Of a stretch of DNA of 64,000 nt, positions 46,542 to 54,042 are shown in pieces. Below the pieces are notes generated by a model. The model was not told where the DNA came from. It searched no databases and saw only the letters and a program-made list of their open reading frames with translations. Source of the DNA: Sphingomonas sp. Y57 (lineage in GTDB: Bacteria > Pseudomonadota > Alphaproteobacteria > Sphingomonadales > Sphingomonadaceae); the NCBI RefSeq assembly GCF_001015195.1, contig NZ_LDES01000065.1:44596-108595 (forward strand), written 5' to 3'. Each line of letters begins with the position of its first letter. The first letter of the stretch is position 1. Position numbers and translations under genes: made by a program.

Positions 46542-47165
46542 ATGCTAGAACATCTTCCCCGCTGGCTGGGAGCCATGCTGCGCAATGTCCGCGCGGGCCA
46601 TTCGAAGCTGGTGATCGCCCAGCCCGAGTTGGAGATCGGCGATACGGTGATCGACCTGAGCAGTCCGGCGTTCGCGTCGGGCGCGCGGCTGCCGGTGCGC
46701 TTCACTGCGGACGGCGACGGCGTGTCGCCGCCGCTGCTGTGGGGAGAAGTTCCACCGGGCACGGCCAGTCTCGCGCTGATCGTCGAGGACCCCGACGCCC
46801 CGGCCCTCCAGCCGCTGGTCCATGCGCTGGTCTGGAACATCCCGCCCGATGAAAGGCACCTGCCAGAAGGCGCGATCGTCGCCGACGGCGCGGGGACATC
46901 GGCCGGGCCCGACGTCGGCCGCAACAGCCTGTTCGAGGGCTGGCTGCCGCCCGATCCGCCAAGCGGCCACGGCAGCCATGACTATGTCTTCCAGCTTTTT
47001 GCGCTCGGCGAGACGATCGAGATCGGCATCAATCCCGGCCGGTCGGGGCTGGTGCGCGGGCTGCAGGGGCGGGTGCTGGGCGCCGGCATGCTGGTCGGCA
47101 CCTATTCGCGCGGCGAGGAGGCACCGCTCGGCGGGCAGGGCGTGGCGGGCGTGTCGCCGGCCTGA
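46542..47165 (+). CDS. YbhB/YbcL-family (PEBP, Raf-kinase-inhibitor-like) protein
   Basis: 207 residues from ATG 46542 with AAAGGAGGGAG upstream; ATG 46515 is possible. The PEBP core is present: TADGDGVSPPLLWGEVPPGTASLALIVEDPDAP (read in parts), VHALVWNIPP and HDYVFQLFALGE. These bind anionic ligands and have no firm bacterial role. It is 3 bp upstream of the AlkB-like gene. Confidence 0.9.
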   Translation: MLEHLPRWLGAMLRNVRAGHSKLVIAQPELEIGDTVIDLSSPAFASGARLPVRFTADGDGVSPPLLWGEVPPGTASLALIVEDPDAPALQPLVHALVWNIPPDERHLPEGAIVADGAGTSAGPDVGRNSLFEGWLPPDPPSGHGSHDYVFQLFALGETIEIGINPGRSGLVRGLQGRVLGAGMLVGTYSRGEEAPLGGQGVAGVSPA

Positions 47166-47168
47166 ACA

Positions 47169-47753
47169 ATGGCCGATCTCTTCGGCGAGCCGACCGTGCC
47201 GGGCCTGGCCTATGGCGAGGAAATCGTGACGGCGGAGGAAGAGGCCGACCTCATCGCGGCGATAGACGGGAGCGGCCTCGCGCCGTTCCGCTTCCAGGGT
47301 TTCCTGGGCAAGCGCGAGACCCGGACGTTCGGCTGGAGCTATGATTTCGACAAGGGCGGCTTCGCTCCGGCGCAGCCGCTCCCCGACTGGCTGTCACCGC
47401 TGCGCCGCCGCGCTGCGCGTTTCGCCGGCCTGGATCCGGACGACTTCGTCCATGCCCTGCTGATCCGCTACGGTCCGGGCGCCGGTATCGGCTGGCATCG
47501 CGATCGTCCGCAGTTTGGCGAGGTGATCGGTATCTCGTTCGGCTATCCCGCCACCCTGCGGTTTCGCCGGCGCCGTCCCGACGGCTTCGACCGGCGATCA
47601 GTCCTTCTCCGCCCCCGCTCCATCTATCACCTGCGCGACGAGGCCCGCTGGACGTGGGAGCATGGCATCGCACCCATGCCGGCGACCCGCTGGTCGATCA
47701 CCTTCCGGACCCTTTCCGAGAAGGGTCAGGCCGCCCGAGACGGGTCGCGATGA
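47169..47753 (+). CDS. AlkB-like 2-oxoglutarate/Fe(II) dioxygenase
   Basis: 194 residues. Iron ligands H110 and D112 (GWHRDRPQFG) and H165 (WEHGIAPMPATRWSITFRTL); R174 and R180 are in the 2-oxoglutarate-binding arginine pattern of AlkB. It probably removes alkyl groups from nucleic acid or protein; bacterial AlkB-like proteins outside the ada operon are often of untested substrate. It overlaps the convergent LOG gene by 28 bp. Confidence 0.85.
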   Translation: MADLFGEPTVPGLAYGEEIVTAEEEADLIAAIDGSGLAPFRFQGFLGKRETRTFGWSYDFDKGGFAPAQPLPDWLSPLRRRAARFAGLDPDDFVHALLIRYGPGAGIGWHRDRPQFGEVIGISFGYPATLRFRRRRPDGFDRRSVLLRPRSIYHLRDEARWTWEHGIAPMPATRWSITFRTLSEKGQAARDGSR

Positions 47754-48625
47754 CGATAGGAACGTTCGCGGGTTGCGTAATAGAGGTTGAGCTTCTCCCA
47801 CGCCTCTTCCGCGGTCTCCACGAAGCGGAACAGGTTCAGGTCATTCTCGCCGATCACGCCTTCCTCGACCAGCGCATCGAAATCGAGCACCCGGCGCCAG
47901 AAATCCTGGCCGAACAGAAAGATGGGCAGCTGCGCCATCTTGCCGGTCTGGACGAGGGTGAGCAGTTCGAACAGCTCATCGAAGGTGCCGAAGCCGCCGG
48001 GGAAGGCGGCGACGGCGCGAGCGCGCAACAGGAAGTGCATCTTCCTGAGCGCGAAATAGTGGAACTGGAAGCTCAGATGCGGCGTCACATAGGCGTTCGG
48101 CGTCTGCTCGAACGGCAGGACGATATTGAGGCCGATGGATTCGGCGCCGACATCATGCGCGCCACGGTTGGCCGCTTCCATGATCGACGGCCCACCGCCC
48201 GAGCAGACGACGAACTGGCGTTTGCCGTCGGCGTCCAGCGGGCACTGGCTGGCGATCTGAGCCAGCTTGCGCGCTTCGTCATAATAATGGCTCTTGGCGC
48301 GGAGCCGCTCGGCGACCCGGCGCTGCTTGGGTGTGACGGCGGATTTGACCAGCGCCTCCGCCTTGCTGGGCTCCGGGATGCGGGCGGAACCGTACATCAC
48401 GAAGGTCGATCCGATATTAGCTTCCTCCAGCAGCAGTTCGGGCTTCAGCAGCTCGAGCTGGAAACGCACGGGGCGCAGGTCATCGCGCAGCAGGAAGTCG
48501 GTGTCCTGGAAGGCGAGCTTGTATGCGCTGTCAGTGGTCTGCGGCGTTTCGGTGGCCGTCTTCGCGACCGCAGCATCCTCTTTTGCCCGGGGGAAGACGC
48601 GCTTGGGTACTTTTCTATGTGCCAT
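47726..48625 (-). CDS. LOG-family protein (TIGR00730 Rossmann fold)
   Basis: 299 residues. The lysine-decarboxylase-like LOG motifs are CSGGGPSIMEAANRGA and FPGGFGTFDELFELLTLVQTG. An N-terminal extension of about 75 residues precedes the fold. LOG proteins remove ribose 5-phosphate from nucleoside monophosphates; this longer form is common in Alphaproteobacteria. Confidence 0.9.
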   Translation of the reverse strand: MAHRKVPKRVFPRAKEDAAVAKTATETPQTTDSAYKLAFQDTDFLLRDDLRPVRFQLELLKPELLLEEANIGSTFVMYGSARIPEPSKAEALVKSAVTPKQRRVAERLRAKSHYYDEARKLAQIASQCPLDADGKRQFVVCSGGGPSIMEAANRGAHDVGAESIGLNIVLPFEQTPNAYVTPHLSFQFHYFALRKMHFLLRARAVAAFPGGFGTFDELFELLTLVQTGKMAQLPIFLFGQDFWRRVLDFDALVEEGVIGENDLNLFRFVETAEEAWEKLNLYYATRERSYRHRDPSRAA

Positions 48626-48686
48626 ATCTCTCTGGTATAGATAGTCGGCTTTCGCCGATATTACAGGGCGGGCAGGCGCAGATTTT

Positions 48687-49403
48687 CTATCGGCAATAAG
48701 GTCCGCTGCCCATATCGAAGTGAAAATGGTCGTGGTGGAGCGCGTTGGCGTCGGGTCCGATCACCACCGAGAAGCGTCCGCACGCAGCCTTGTGCAACGC
48801 GCGAAGGAAGCCGCGAACCTGCGCGTCGTCGCCGTTCCATCCGTCCCTGACGGTTATTCGCCGCCCGTCGCGCAGGCGGAAAGCCGCGATGTCGACGGCG
48901 TTGGCGCGGCCATGTTCGGACAGCCGGTTGCCGCTCTGGTTGTTGACCGGCCGGCAGGCGAAGCTGCCAAAGCTTTCGATCCGGACGACATCCGAGCGGA
49001 GCCAGCGCTGCGCCAGTGTCGGCACGTCCTGACGCACCCAGCGGATGAAGGGCAGGGCGGCCCCGCATTTGACCGCGCCGAGATTCGTCACGGGGATGCC
49101 GATCGCGATCAGCTTGACCGCGGAGGTCGCCGAGCAGCCATTGTCGAAGCGGCGATCGGGCAGCGCCTCCACCTGGGCACCTTCGGCCCGTAGTGCCGCG
49201 ACGCACTGGCGGAAACGCTCCGGTGTCTCGACCGGCGGCGTCCAGCCGCGGCGCGGGGTGCGTGGCGAGGGGATGCATCCGGCCAGTGCGACCAGCACGA
49301 CGAGAAGGCCGGGCAGGAGCCGATGGCGGGAAGGGGTGGCATGGCGGCGACGGCCGGCTGGGCTTGGAGGCGACACCCTGCCAGCATAATCAGCCCTGTT
49401 CAT
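48687..49403 (-). CDS. Extensin-family lipoprotein (M15-like fold)
   Basis: 238 residues. A basic N-terminus precedes a hydrophobic segment and lipobox VALAGC, so it is probably a lipoprotein. The extensin-like C-terminal domain has GCSATSAVKL, SEHGRANAVDIAAFRL and HHDHFHFDMG; H, D and H in the last two are the zinc ligands of M15-type peptidases. A cell-wall peptidase role is plausible. Start could be downstream of 49403. Confidence 0.8.
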   Translation of the reverse strand: MNRADYAGRVSPPSPAGRRRHATPSRHRLLPGLLVVLVALAGCIPSPRTPRRGWTPPVETPERFRQCVAALRAEGAQVEALPDRRFDNGCSATSAVKLIAIGIPVTNLGAVKCGAALPFIRWVRQDVPTLAQRWLRSDVVRIESFGSFACRPVNNQSGNRLSEHGRANAVDIAAFRLRDGRRITVRDGWNGDDAQVRGFLRALHKAACGRFSVVIGPDANALHHDHFHFDMGSGPYCR

Positions 49404-49559
49404 ATTTCCAGCCGGGATGCTCCGCTCTCGTGGCGGGCAAACTGGACGAACTTGGCCGAAAGTCGGAAGAGTTTACCTTTCGACCCTTTCCCTTGGCCGC
49501 CATATCGCGCACACTCTGATGATGAAAGGGTGCCTGTGGCAACCGATCGGGGTGGGAAT

Positions 49560-50153
49560 ATGAGCGAATTTTCCAGCGGGCTGGGCCTAGGGCTCAGCGC
49601 CGCTCTCTTGTTTTTGTCCGGAGCTGCCCAGGCGGCCGATGTGCCGTCGCGGGCGAATGCGATCGCCGCGGCCGATGCGGCGGCCGGTCTCCCCGTCGCG
49701 CAGGATGCTGGCGTGCCGGTTTGTGCGACGCCTCCGGAATCGGGCAGTAAGCTTGCCGGGGACATGGAACTCGGCTCCGAAGGACACAGCATCGAACTGC
49801 GGAATAGCGGTACGCGCGATGCGCTGGTCAAGATCCGGCATGCCGACACGGGCCACCTGGCCGCGAGCTTCTTCCTGCGTCGGCAGGAGGCGTTGTCGAT
49901 CGAGGGCGTGCCCGACGGCCGCTACCTGATCCAATATGCCTTCGGCCCGGCGCTCGCACCGGATTGCAAGTCCTTCACCCACATCCTGAAGGCCAACCAG
50001 ATGCCCGAGGCGGATGAGATGACCACGCAGGTGATCGACGACGACGAGCATACCGAGGTGAAGCGGTCGAGCGTCTCCTACGTCATCTCGGTCAGCGAAA
50101 GCGCCAATGTGAAGCCCGTCGCGATCGACGCGGCCGCGTTCAACGCGGAATGA
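49560..50153 (+). CDS. Exported protein of unknown function
   Basis: 197 residues from ATG 49560 (GGGGTGGGAAT upstream). A signal peptide (LGLSAALLFLSGAAQA) precedes a mature part with one Cys near residue 55 (PVCATPPESG) and a beta-rich segment (MELGSEGHSIELRNSGTRDALVKIRH, in parts). Not recognised. It overlaps the following gene (ATGA), so the pair is co-translated. Confidence 0.75.
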   Translation: MSEFSSGLGLGLSAALLFLSGAAQAADVPSRANAIAAADAAAGLPVAQDAGVPVCATPPESGSKLAGDMELGSEGHSIELRNSGTRDALVKIRHADTGHLAASFFLRRQEALSIEGVPDGRYLIQYAFGPALAPDCKSFTHILKANQMPEADEMTTQVIDDDEHTEVKRSSVSYVISVSESANVKPVAIDAAAFNAE

Positions 50154-50830
50154 ACATGCAGGGCCCGATCGGTTATCCGCCCCCCACGTTGGTGCGGAAA
50201 CGATCGAGCCCGCGTGCGCGCCTGATGGTCGCGCTGATGGCTGTCCTGCTGGTTGCGGGCGGCTATGGCCTCGCGGAGTTGCTCTTGTCGGCGCCAAAGG
50301 GCGTTCCCCTGCCGTCGGCGTCAACGTCCGGCACCCTGACCGCAACGGCCGACACACCCGCAGCCGCGATGCCCGATGCGTCGAATGCGGTCGTCGTCGA
50401 GGCTCCGACCGACGCCGCGACCGTCGAACAGCCGGTGGATGCCCGCCGTGCCAACGCCTGGTATTATGTGCCCTGGCTGGGCGACGGGCCCGGCGCGATC
50501 TACAGCCGGACGGGCGGGCAGTGGAGCTATGCTTTCGCGTGCACGAGCGCGGCCCGGACCATCGAGATCATTGCCGTCGGCACCGGCTCACCCGGCAGCT
50601 TCGACAAGCAGGCGATCGGCGTCGGCAGGGTCAAGCTGATGATGGATGCCAGCTATTCGTCCGACGGTGGCGGAACGATCAGCACTACCCTGCCCGCTGG
50701 GCATGCCTTCTTCAACGCGCTCGACGGATCGGCGCCGATGACGATCCAGCTGCATGCGGACCGCAAGGTCGTGGTGCCGGTCGGTCCTGCCGTCGTTCGT
50801 CTCATTCGCGATTGCCGCGGTCGCAGATAG
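50150..50830 (+). CDS. Membrane-anchored protein of unknown function
   Basis: 226 residues. One N-terminal membrane helix (LMVALMAVLLVAGGYGLAELLL), a low-complexity Ala/Thr/Pro linker (about 50-100), then a domain with YYVPWLGDGPGAIYSR, FACTSAARTIEIIAVG and the ending VVRLIRDCRGRR. The C-terminal domain resembles that of the next gene: a central Cys, then a final R-x-I-x-D-C. Likely periplasmic. Overlaps the previous gene by 4 bp. Confidence 0.75.
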   Translation: MNMQGPIGYPPPTLVRKRSSPRARLMVALMAVLLVAGGYGLAELLLSAPKGVPLPSASTSGTLTATADTPAAAMPDASNAVVVEAPTDAATVEQPVDARRANAWYYVPWLGDGPGAIYSRTGGQWSYAFACTSAARTIEIIAVGTGSPGSFDKQAIGVGRVKLMMDASYSSDGGGTISTTLPAGHAFFNALDGSAPMTIQLHADRKVVVPVGPAVVRLIRDCRGRR

Positions 50831-50889
50831 GACGAAATCCGGGCCTTCCAGGGGTTTCCTTCGCCACCTCGATCCGTCATTGACGATGG

Positions 50890-51420
50890 ATGGCTTTTCG
50901 ATCGAATGATATCCGGCCGTTCGCCGTGCTGGTCCTGCTGGCGCTCAGCGGCTGCGCGGCGACCACCTCCGCGCCGCCCGCGCCGGTGCCTCTCCCGGCA
51001 CCACCGCCCGCTCCCGCGCAGGCCCCAACCGCCGGCGACTGGCGTGATTGGCCGCTTACGCCGGGAACGTGGCGCTACCTGCCCGGCAGGCCCGTGTCAG
51101 CCGCGCGCTATGGCGACGGACAGACGGCGCATCTCGTCGTGCAGTGCGATGCGTCGAAGCGTCAGGTCATGATCATGCGGCTGGGAAGCAGCACTCAGAT
51201 CGAGATACTCGCATCGACCCGCAGCGCTCGTTTCCCAGCGGGCCATGTCATGGATCGCGGCGTGGCGATGAGCGCGGTCATCCTGAGCGCGAACGATGGC
51301 TTCCTGGACGTGATGGCGTTCAGCCGGGGCCGTATCGGGATACGCTCGCCGGGGCTTCCCGACCTGGCGGTTCCGGCCTGGGCCGAACCGGCGCGAGCCA
51401 TCGAGGATTGCCAAAATTAG
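50890..51420 (+). CDS. Lipoprotein of unknown function, related to the preceding gene
   Basis: 176 residues. Lipobox LALSGC (C25 or so), a Pro/Ala linker (PAPVPLPAPPPAPAQAP), then a domain WRDWPLTPGTWRYLP with LVVQCDASKRQVMIMRLGSS, MAFSRGRIGIRSPG and the ending ARAIEDCQN. The spacing of the two cysteines and the final acidic-D-C match the C-terminal domain of the gene upstream. Probably paralogues. Confidence 0.75.
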   Translation: MAFRSNDIRPFAVLVLLALSGCAATTSAPPAPVPLPAPPPAPAQAPTAGDWRDWPLTPGTWRYLPGRPVSAARYGDGQTAHLVVQCDASKRQVMIMRLGSSTQIEILASTRSARFPAGHVMDRGVAMSAVILSANDGFLDVMAFSRGRIGIRSPGLPDLAVPAWAEPARAIEDCQN

Positions 51421-51485
51421 AAGTTAATACAAGGCTTGTTCGCAGCGCCGGGATGACCCATGTTCGAGTCCTCGGCAACATTGCG

Positions 51486-51640
51486 AAAGGAGGTGATCCG
51501 ATGTCTCATGGTTCAGCATGGAGGTCGGTTCTGTCCGTTCGGGGAACGCGCTCCTAAGAGGCGCCATGGTTCTCCGGGCCGGCACTCCGGCCGCTGACCA
51601 TGTTAGGGGTTGCCGGGACCTTGGTCTCGGCAACTCTTTT
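51486..51640 (+). ncRNA. Leader/small RNA-like element with extreme Shine-Dalgarno and terminator
   Basis: AAAGGAGGTGATCC (51486-51499) is a perfect 14-nt complement of the canonical 16S rRNA 3' tail. It is followed at once by a short ORF, then by a stem CATGGT...ACCATG enclosing GGCCGG/CCGGCC (51564-51602) and an intrinsic terminator: a 12-bp stem (51609-51620 with 51623-51634, one G-T pair), 2-nt loop and TCTTTT. The unit looks like a discrete transcript of about 150-200 nt. It does not lead into a downstream gene on this strand. Confidence 0.6.
51501..51557 (+). CDS. Possible 18-codon ORF in the small transcript
   Basis: ATG 51501 to TAA 51557 would give MSHGSAWRSVLSVRGTRS, one base after the exceptional ribosome binding site. 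The spacing from the GGAGG core to the ATG (about 7 bp) is ideal. Product is basic with one Trp. It may be a functional small protein, or the site may simply bind ribosomes. Confidence 0.45.
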   Translation: MSHGSAWRSVLSVRGTRS

Positions 51641-51672
51641 CATTTGGGCCCAGGCACGGCCCTATCCGCGGA

Positions 51673-52146
51673 TTATTCGCGCTCCAGCATTTCGTCCTGG
51701 ATTCGTGTCGCATGGACGGCGATGCGGACCTCATAGAGGAACAGGCCGAGCCCCGCGATCAGCAGAAGCATCGCAAGCACGAAGACGATTGCGATGGCCT
51801 GCGCCAGGGCCAGATCGAACAACACCGCTATGAACAGCCCCGCGATGACGATGCAGATCAGCACGGCGCTGATCGTGCAGAGGATCAACGCGCCGTTGGC
51901 GTGACGCATCCGTTCGTCGATCCAGCGGAGCTGCTGCACCTGATGGGGGTGGCGGGGATCGGTCTTCGCGGTGAAATTCTGCTCTATCCAGCGCGACCGG
52001 TCGACCACCCGGGCAAGGCGCCCGGTCAGCATGTTGAGGATCGCACCGATCGCGGTGAGGAGGAAGCAGGGGGCCATCGCCAGCTGGATCGTGTGCGCGA
52101 TGTCGTTGAGTGCGAAGCCGTCTCCCATCGCGGATGGATGGGTCAT
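51673..52146 (-). CDS. DUF2721-family membrane protein
   Basis: 157 residues from ATG 52146; ATG 52128 is an alternative. It begins with an amphipathic stretch IAHTIQLAMAPCFLLTAIGAILNMLTGRLARVVDR (read in parts), the mark of DUF2721, and has two more membrane helices at about 90-145. Function unknown. Confidence 0.88.
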   Translation of the reverse strand: MTHPSAMGDGFALNDIAHTIQLAMAPCFLLTAIGAILNMLTGRLARVVDRSRWIEQNFTAKTDPRHPHQVQQLRWIDERMRHANGALILCTISAVLICIVIAGLFIAVLFDLALAQAIAIVFVLAMLLLIAGLGLFLYEVRIAVHATRIQDEMLERE

Positions 52147-52327
52147 GCACCGGCCGGGGTCAAGCTGCACATGATCCCGTGCGGGCCGCGGCGGATGCTG
52201 CGAACGCGATCGATGCATGATTTGCAATCGGACAGCCGGCTTATTCATTTGCACGCACTAACTCCCTCCGGAATGTTGCGACGCACAATAAAGAGGACCT
52301 GCTGACACCAACTAAAGGGAGATTGTG

Positions 52328-52609
52328 ATGAAGACGATTTTTGCGCTCGCCATTCTGTCCTCGGTCGCCGCGGCGCCGGCGGTGGCCGAAAGCTTCACCC
52401 GCGACGGTATCACCTATGACTACACCGTCAGGTCGGCCGGGAAGGCCACGGTGATTTCCGGGACCGTTGTCACCAGCGGCCAGCCTTTCCATCTGCGGCT
52501 CCGCGACGGCCGGGTTACCGGTCGGGTCGGGTTCCGGCAGGTCAGCTTCAGGGCCGATCCGGCGGCTGTAGCCGGCGCCGGCAACAGCTCGGTCTTCGCC
52601 GCCAATTGA
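52328..52609 (+). CDS. Small exported protein, unknown function
   Basis: 93 residues from ATG 52328 (AAAGGGAGA upstream). Signal peptide MKTIFALAILSSVAAAPAVA, then about 73 residues, beta-rich (DGITYDYTVRSAGKATVISGTVV). No cysteines. A conserved small periplasmic protein type in sphingomonads; function unknown. A strong terminator follows. Confidence 0.75.
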   Translation: MKTIFALAILSSVAAAPAVAESFTRDGITYDYTVRSAGKATVISGTVVTSGQPFHLRLRDGRVTGRVGFRQVSFRADPAAVAGAGNSSVFAAN

Positions 52610-52633
52610 CCGGCGGCCGCGCCGGGAAAGTTG

Positions 52634-52661
52634 AAAGGGAGGCGGGCGACCGCCTCCCTTT
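52634..52661 (+). terminator. Intrinsic terminator
   Basis: Perfect 12-bp stem AAAGGGAGGCGG / CCGCCTCCCTTT with a GCGA tetraloop. Being palindromic with A-run and T-run, it can stop transcription from both sides, the small exported protein gene and the convergent aminotransferase gene. Confidence 0.85.
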
Positions 52662-52706
52662 CCTTATGTCGATACGTGGTGCGCCGCAGCGAAGATGCGG
52701 GGCGAC

Positions 52707-53915
52707 TCAGCCGGCCGTTTTCGACCCGACGTTGACGCCCATGGACTGGAGGTAGCGCTTCACACTGCGTGCCGCCTGCCGGATGCGCTGCTCGTTCTCC
52801 ACCATCGCGATACGGACATAGCCTTCGCCATCCTCGCCATAGCCGACGCCCGCGGCCACCGCGACGCCGGCATGGGTGAGAAGCTGTTTCGAGAATTCGA
52901 GGCTGCCGAGATGCGCGACCGACGGCGGCAGCGGCGCCCAGCAGAACATCGACGCGCGCGGGGAGGGGATATCCCAGCCGGCGCGGCCGAAGCTCTCCAC
53001 CAGCACGTCGCGGCGCTTCTTGTAGAGCTCACGATTCTTCTCGACGATATCCTGGGGGCCGTTGATCGCCGCGACCGCCGCTGCCTGGATCGGGGTGAAG
53101 GCACCGTAGTCGAGGTAGGATTTCACCCGGGTCAGCGCCGAGATCAGCGTCTTGTTGCCGACCGCGAAGCCCATTCGCCACCCGGCCATGCTGTAGGTCT
53201 TGGACATCGAGGTGAATTCGACCGCGACGTCCTTCGCTCCCGGAACCTGCAGGATAGAGGGGGTCGGGTTTCCGTCATAATAGAGCTCCGAATAAGCCAG
53301 GTCGGACAACACCCAGATATTATGCTCCTTAGCCCAGGCGACCAGCCGTTCGTAGAAGGCGAGGTCGACCACCTCGGCGGTCGGGTTCGACGGATAGCCG
53401 ACCACCAGCACCGAGGGTTTCGGCACGGTGAACTTGACCGCGCGGTCGAGCGCTTCCCAGTAGCGTTCGTCAGGCGTCGTCGGCACCGATCGGATCGTAG
53501 CCCCGGCGATGATGAAGCCGAAGGTGTGGATCGGATAGCTCGGATTCGGTGCCAGCACGACATCGCCCGGCGCCGTGATCGCCTGAGCGAGGTTGGCCAG
53601 GCCTTCCTTCGAGCCGAGCGTCACGACGACCTCGCTCTCGGGATCGAGATCCACCCCGAAGCGGCGCTGATAATAGCCGGCCTGCGCCTTGCGGAGGCCC
53701 GGAATGCCCTTCGACGCCGAATAGCCGTGCGCGTCGGGTTTGCGGGCGACCTCGCACAGCTTGTCGATGACATGCGGCGGCGGCGGCAGGTCGGGATTGC
53801 CCATGCCCAGGTCAATGATGTCCTCGCCCCGCGCTCGCGCCGCTGCCCGCATCGCATTGACTTCGGCGATGACATAAGGCGGCAGGCGCTTGATGCGGTA
53901 AAATTCCTCGGACAT
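52707..53915 (-). CDS. Class I PLP aminotransferase, AlaC/LL-DAP-aminotransferase-like
   Basis: 402 residues from ATG 53915, preceded by AAAGGAAG. Opening FYRIKRLPPYVIAEVNAMR and DIIDLGMGNPDLPPPPHV are typical of the AlaC group. PLP lysine lies in SMSKTYSMAGWRMGFAVGN; NPSYPIHTFGF and YPSNPTAEVVDLAFYERL are the other cofactor segments. It likely makes alanine from pyruvate and glutamate. LL-diaminopimelate aminotransferase is possible but less usual here. Confidence 0.88.
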   Translation of the reverse strand: MSEEFYRIKRLPPYVIAEVNAMRAAARARGEDIIDLGMGNPDLPPPPHVIDKLCEVARKPDAHGYSASKGIPGLRKAQAGYYQRRFGVDLDPESEVVVTLGSKEGLANLAQAITAPGDVVLAPNPSYPIHTFGFIIAGATIRSVPTTPDERYWEALDRAVKFTVPKPSVLVVGYPSNPTAEVVDLAFYERLVAWAKEHNIWVLSDLAYSELYYDGNPTPSILQVPGAKDVAVEFTSMSKTYSMAGWRMGFAVGNKTLISALTRVKSYLDYGAFTPIQAAAVAAINGPQDIVEKNRELYKKRRDVLVESFGRAGWDIPSPRASMFCWAPLPPSVAHLGSLEFSKQLLTHAGVAVAAGVGYGEDGEGYVRIAMVENEQRIRQAARSVKRYLQSMGVNVGSKTAG

Positions 53916-54042
53916 TTGACTTCCTTTGGGTTTCGGACTTGGCGAGCGGGGATCGATCCCCCATGGTCGCCGACGCGACCTATACAGATTCTGCGCGCCG
54001 ATTGCAGGCGCATCGTGAAAAAAGCTTGGGCAGGAGCTTGGC

